Assembly: GCA_011800805.1 (NCBI GenBank)
Contig: MPNW01000161.1
Span: 105,169-118,659, forward strand
DNA from: Hirudo medicinalis
Lineage: Eukaryota; Annelida; Clitellata; Hirudinida; Hirudinidae
Reading direction: 5' to 3'
DNA length: 13,491 nucleotides
The notes below the pieces were generated by a model, which saw only the letters and a program-made list of their open reading frames with translations, searched no databases and was not told where the DNA came from. Positions 10,561 to 13,491 of the stretch are shown one piece after another (position 1 is the stretch's first letter; every line of letters begins with the position of its first letter). Made by a program: the position numbers and the translations under genes.

Positions 10561-11299
10561 CTGTTAACAAAATCACATGTCAGAAAGTATCTCCAATATT
10601 TGCATTTCACACGTTAAAAATGGCAATTTCATTTACCTTTTATTATGATAAAAAAAAAACATATAAATCCTGGTTTCCTGTGGTTGGTAGTAATCAATAA
10701 AATGGCTAAATTAATTTCGCTTCAGGTAAATCATATACGGCTGACCAAGAAACTCACCACTAATCACTTCAAACCCATAACACAAACACAGCATTTCTAT
10801 GGAGTTCAAAATATAGGTAAAATGAGCAATATTTATAAGAATTAAATGATTTTCTTAGTATTAAAATTCTAGTTATTCAAAAGTATAAACAAAACTTTAT
10901 ATCTTCAATTTCAATTTGTTTAATACTTCGCTATACTCATTTATAGACGACCCAAGTCATTCGCCCTTTCGAAATTAATTGAATTGATGTATCAAATGTT
11001 GAATATGTTGACAAATTATTTTATAAAATATATCGATTGATATCAAGATATCAAAGGTTAATAATCATCTATGAAGCCTTCAAATGGTTATGGACACGTT
11101 GAGCCTTACTTTTAAAACTATCTGAAAGCAGATCTACAATCTCTAAAAGTAAGCTGCAAACGCAATATCATGTAATAAGAATACCTGTGGAACCCATCTT
11201 AAATCTCACTGAAACAAATTTTAAAACAATTTTCGTTCAAAAAAGTCGATTCATAAATCCTAATTATATGATTTGTCTTTTAAAAAAAACATAAATAAA
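10561..11299 (-). other. Unresolved 5' part of the Aster gene
   Basis: The first confident Aster coding exon begins at 10560, so upstream exons should lie here. Candidates on the minus strand: 11208-11185 (acceptor TTTCAG, containing an ATG, donor GTATTC); 11142-11110 (acceptor TTTTAG, donor GTAAGG); and a piece near 10796-10758 (acceptor CATAG, donor GTGAGT). Their phases do not join cleanly to the phase-0 exon at 10560, and the first two would be separated by an intron of only 42 nt. I therefore do not assert any of them. Confidence 0.3.
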
Positions 11300-11304
11300 T
11301 AAAT

Positions 11305-11425
11305 TCGGGAGGTGTTCGAGGCGTAGACAATTTGCCGAAGCACGTCACTTCACATCTTCATCGTTCTGTTGCCGAAGAATTGCCTCAGACGGTGCTTGCG
11401 TGATTGATTAGTCGGATAACAATTA
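11305..11425 (-). promoter_or_regulatory. Probable promoter / first non-coding exon region of the Aster gene
   Basis: This is an island of higher GC in very AT-rich DNA, just upstream of the Aster gene and transcriptionally divergent from the gene at 12543. It holds TTGCCGAAG twice (11332-11340 and 11369-11377) and CACGTCAC at 11341-11348, which reads GTGACGTG on the minus strand, a CRE/UPRE-like core. No long ORF is present. The assignment as Aster promoter/5' UTR rests on position and composition only. Confidence 0.35.
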
Positions 11426-11429
11426 TTGT

Positions 11430-12400
11430 TTCGATGTTTCGCTTCAGCAAGAGGGATACAATTTCTAATTTAAATAAATGTCTGCTGTGCGAAATTTTGC
11501 CTTTTGAATATCTTTGTAAACATTTACTTTGTTGCATGAATCAAAAGCTCTAGTATCCATAAACTGTAAAATAAACCATATAATATTAAAAAAAAATAAT
11601 AAACCATATAACCATAAACCATAAAATGTCTAGTGTCCACAGTAAATGGATTGTTTGGAATAAGTGGAACATAAACTTAAACATGCTGTTATTTGTCTGA
11701 CCACTTTCAATATCTTGGATGTATTTCATCGGGCATCGGTGATTTGTTCGTTACAAGATTGTCAAACTTTCTCAGAACGTGAACAATTTTATCTTCTACG
11801 AAATTTGCCTTCGAGACCAACTGATTTATGTGTTTTTTATGTTAATATTTTAAATTAATCAAGGAAAAGATAATTTGTTTCCCAAAGATTAGGATTTCCA
11901 TCGTTATGTTTTCGAGTAAAATCCCCAAGTTGAACTGCAAAGGATTATCTTCAGAAAGCAGCTTCTAAGTAAAAAAAAAAAGTGATTTTCTGAATAAAAA
12001 AAAAACTATGCGACGTCCAACAGTATGAACCTGAAGGAATGAATTATTTAGCAGTCGATACAAATTTATAGAATTTAAAATATGAATCTGAAAATACCTC
12101 TTCCTTTATTTCTTAAACGATCTCTCGCTCAGAAAGTGAAGAGGAAAAGTTGCACCTGACTTCGTAATAATTATAATAATATTTTTTTTAATATTAAATT
12201 ATTCATTTTATGTTCATATTAATTGCTTGAGATGAAAGATGTCTCATGTTGATTGACAACTGTTGGATGTTAAAATATTTGAAAGAAATGTTTAAAAAAT
12301 ATTAAAATATTTTATTCGTTTTTAAATAAAAATCACTTAGCAACTAATGTATAATTTGAATAAATTTATTGAATGTTTGTAGGAACATTCCATGTTTTTC
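11430..12400. other. AT-rich intergenic DNA
   Basis: I see no supported gene here. One open frame at 11664-11858 (+) of 64 codons lacks any recognisable feature. A-runs at about 11970-11982 and 11996-12005, TATAACCATAAACC-like repeats near 11575-11625 and AT-rich runs at 12170-12330 are low-complexity sequence. The right end borders the promoter of the gene at 12543. Confidence 0.6.
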
Positions 12401-12409
12401 ATCGAATTA

Positions 12410-12417
12410 TGACGTCA
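12410..12417 (+). promoter_or_regulatory. Perfect CRE (TGACGTCA) upstream of the Lys/Cys repeat gene
   Basis: The palindromic 8-mer TGACGTCA matches the full CREB/CREM/ATF consensus exactly and lies 59 bp before the TATA box. In vertebrates, CRE plus TATA is typical of post-meiotic testis genes including protamines (established knowledge). Transferring that to this gene is inference. Confidence 0.55.
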
Positions 12418-12452
12418 ATAATTGAATTACATAATCTACAACTAAGCCTCTG

Positions 12453-12457
12453 ATTGG
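12453..12457 (-). promoter_or_regulatory. Inverted CCAAT box
   Basis: ATTGG (CCAAT on the minus strand) within CTGATTGGACAG, 19 bp before the TATA box. This is a common spacing and context for NF-Y binding in animal promoters. Confidence 0.5.
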
Positions 12458-12475
12458 ACAGTCAACTGAGGAGGA

Positions 12476-12481
12476 TATAAA
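12476..12481 (+). promoter_or_regulatory. TATA box of the Lys/Cys repeat gene
   Basis: TATAAA within GGATATAAAGTC lies 61 bp before the ATG at 12543. It predicts transcription starting around 12505-12512 and a short 5' UTR of about 35 nt. Confidence 0.65.
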
Positions 12482-12542
12482 GTCAAGTGAAGTCCTAAGC
12501 GATCGATTTTATTCGTTAAGTTCTACATACCATTAGGCATTT

Positions 12543-12839
12543 ATGGACTTAAGAAGGTTGGAGGAGGAAGAAAATGAGTTGCGCAAATCGAGGAGGAGCT
12601 GCGTCAAAAAGAAGAAACTTCCTATCTGTAAACCTAAGAAGAAAAAGATTTCTTGTAAGCCGAAGAAAAAGAAGAAGAAGGCCTGCAAACCAAAGAAGAA
12701 GAAGAAGAAGGCCTGCAAACCAAAGAAAAAAAAGAAAAAGGCTTGCAGGCCGAAAAAGAAGAAGCGAAAGTCTTGCAAACCCAAGAGGAGCAGAAGCCGA
12801 AGTAATCTTTGCAAACCGAAGAAGAAGAGGAGATGCTGA
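12543..12839 (+). CDS. 98-residue Lys/Cys-rich repeat protein, possibly sperm chromatin or axonemal protein
   Basis: I do not recognise a named family. The first about 20 residues form a charged, acidic-to-basic segment (LEEEENEL then RKSRRSC). The rest is a tandem C-(K/R)-P-K(n) repeat. Nine Cys sit at residues 20, 29, 38, 48, 58, 68, 78, 90 and 98, spaced 9, 9, 10, 10, 10, 10, 12 and 8. I count 42 Lys and 12 Arg against 6 acidic residues. An RSRSRS run (about 82-87) resembles SR-kinase sites in protamines, and the protein ends in KKKRRC. No signal peptide or membrane segment is seen. The gene is intronless, with its own TATA/CCAAT/CRE promoter and a poly(A) signal about 90 nt after the stop. 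Cys-spaced poly-Lys would suit a DNA-condensing protein cross-linked by disulphides; a sperm-tail structural protein like the Drosophila Lys/Cys Mst101 repeats is an alternative. Both are inferences. The start is the first ATG of the frame and follows the predicted cap site. Confidence 0.75.
   Translation: MDLRRLEEEENELRKSRRSCVKKKKLPICKPKKKKISCKPKKKKKKACKPKKKKKKACKPKKKKKKACRPKKKKRKSCKPKRSRSRSNLCKPKKKRRC
12627..12836 (+). repeat. About 30-bp coding tandem repeats within the Lys/Cys gene
   Basis: Repeat units begin at Cys codons 12627, 12654, 12684, 12714, 12744, 12774 and 12810, ending with the Cys codon at 12834. The central units are exactly 30 bp. The unit starting at 12684 resembles its neighbours closely, while the outer units are more diverged. 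Most differences between units are synonymous (TGT/TGC, AAA/AAG, all four CCN codons). Confidence 0.9.
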
Positions 12840-12929
12840 TGTTTATTAGCTTAGTAGAATTTTTATCACATCCCGTTAACAACCAACTTTTTTAATCAAA
12901 AGTGGCGCAGCTAACAATTTTACTTGATC

Positions 12930-12935
12930 AATAAA
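12930..12935 (+). terminator. Poly(A) signal of the Lys/Cys repeat gene
   Basis: AATAAA, 91 nt after the TGA stop at 12837-12839, is the first canonical hexamer downstream. I see no histone-type 3' stem-loop, so a polyadenylated mRNA is expected. Confidence 0.7.
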
Positions 12936-12944
12936 ATATCAAAA

Positions 12945-13200
12945 ACACCAACAACTTTCATTTTTATGTTCTCTCCACATTGTCGCCGATGCATAAAAAA
13001 TAAAAGAATTGTACAAATGAAGCAGGGATATTGAGAGTTGAAGTAGCAACCGACATTCGGTAGTGTTTACGTGTAATATGGGTTATAAAGACGTCTCTTG
13101 CCTATTTCCGGAATAACGCTTGAATAAAAGGTACAAACCGTTACAAGGTTACGAGAAAATAGTGATTATGTAATCGGTTATAATTATTAGATTATAAGTT
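12945..13200. other. AT-rich DNA without recognisable genes
   Basis: No open frame of note and no RNA gene is seen between the poly(A) signal and the start of the repeat-rich right end. The sequence grows progressively more AT-rich to the right. Confidence 0.5.
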
Positions 13201-13285
13201 TTTGTATATTATAAGATTATATAAATAAGATCACATTGTTAGATTATATAAGATGTAATAAGATCATATTATATAAATAACATAA
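13200..13285. repeat. Degenerate copies of the 19-bp satellite
   Basis: AGATTATATAAATAAGATCAC-like words lead into one exact 19-bp unit (ATCATATTATATAAATAAC) at 13263-13281. This outlier lies about 80 bp before the regular array and is separated from it by more complex sequence (13283-13363). Confidence 0.7.
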
Positions 13286-13364
13286 TTTCCCGTTGCTGGA
13301 GCACCGTCCTAATCGTCTAGCTATGAAGAGGAAGTTATAAACAATTAATTATTTTTTTAGATAA

Positions 13365-13491
13365 ATAATATTATATAAATAACATCATATTATATAAATA
13401 ACATCATATTATATAAATAACATCATATTATATAAATAACATCATATTGTATAAATAACATCATATTATATAAATAACATCATATTATATA
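13365..13491. repeat. 19-bp AT-rich tandem array running off the window end
   Basis: Head-to-tail copies of ATCATATTATATAAATAAC occupy 13365-13383 (one mismatch), 13384-13402, 13403-13421, 13422-13440, 13441-13459 (AT to GT variant) and 13460-13478, plus a partial copy at 13479-13491. There are no spacers, so it is a minisatellite or satellite. Each unit holds the palindrome TTATATAA. Confidence 0.95.

Noticed and set aside
10518..10845. Two plus-strand ORFs of 60 and 66 codons
   Set aside because: One is partly antisense to the Aster exon at 10560-10429, and both lie in Aster intron sequence with no recognisable feature.
11664..11858. Plus-strand ORF of 64 codons
   Set aside because: No family resemblance, promoter or poly(A) context; its length is within chance expectation.
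12533..12882. Phe- and Ser-rich minus-strand ORFs over the Lys repeat
   Set aside because: They are complements of the AAG/AAA repeat. Low-complexity composition explains the absence of stops.
13365..13491. Regular short repeats considered as a CRISPR array
   Set aside because: The 19-bp units are directly adjacent with no spacers, in a clearly eukaryotic context.

Overview
This window looks like nuclear DNA from a compact, AT-rich invertebrate animal genome. Both large genes are split into many short exons by mostly short GT-AG introns (about 55-520 nt, one near 850 nt). Poly(A) signals and TATA boxes are of eukaryotic type. The lower-coordinate gene is a mitochondrial aspartate aminotransferase and the middle one a GRAMD1/Aster-type sterol transporter, the animal relative of yeast Lam proteins. 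I cannot name the phylum from sequence alone.

Layout. Positions 1-2000 are AT-rich DNA in which I see no convincing gene, with two small adjacent hairpins at the left edge. Positions 2012-5515 (+) hold the complete GOT2 gene: TATA box, 11 coding exons giving 435 residues with a mitochondrial presequence and all expected PLP/substrate residues, and a poly(A) signal. Positions 5290 to about 11400 (-) hold a GRAMD1/Aster gene. I could trace its GRAM domain, VASt/ASTER domain, transmembrane helix and C-terminal helix through 16 exons that keep one reading frame (2199 nt from 10560 to 5528). Its extreme N terminus and first exons are not resolved. GOT2 and Aster converge, and their predicted 3' ends overlap.

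Positions 12410-12935 (+) hold a small, apparently intronless gene. It has a perfect CRE, an inverted CCAAT box, a TATA box and a poly(A) signal, and encodes a 98-residue protein built of C-K/R-P-K(n) repeats (about 55% Lys+Arg, nine evenly spaced Cys, an RSRSRS run). Synonymous variation between the repeats, with all four Pro codons used, argues that the protein repeat is maintained by selection. It is the best candidate here for something undescribed, possibly a sperm chromatin (protamine-like) or axonemal structural protein. The right end runs into a 19-bp tandem satellite that continues past the window.

The three genes have no obvious shared pathway: GOT2 acts in mitochondrial amino-acid and malate-aspartate metabolism, Aster in non-vesicular cholesterol transport from plasma membrane to ER. 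They appear to be neighbours only by position.
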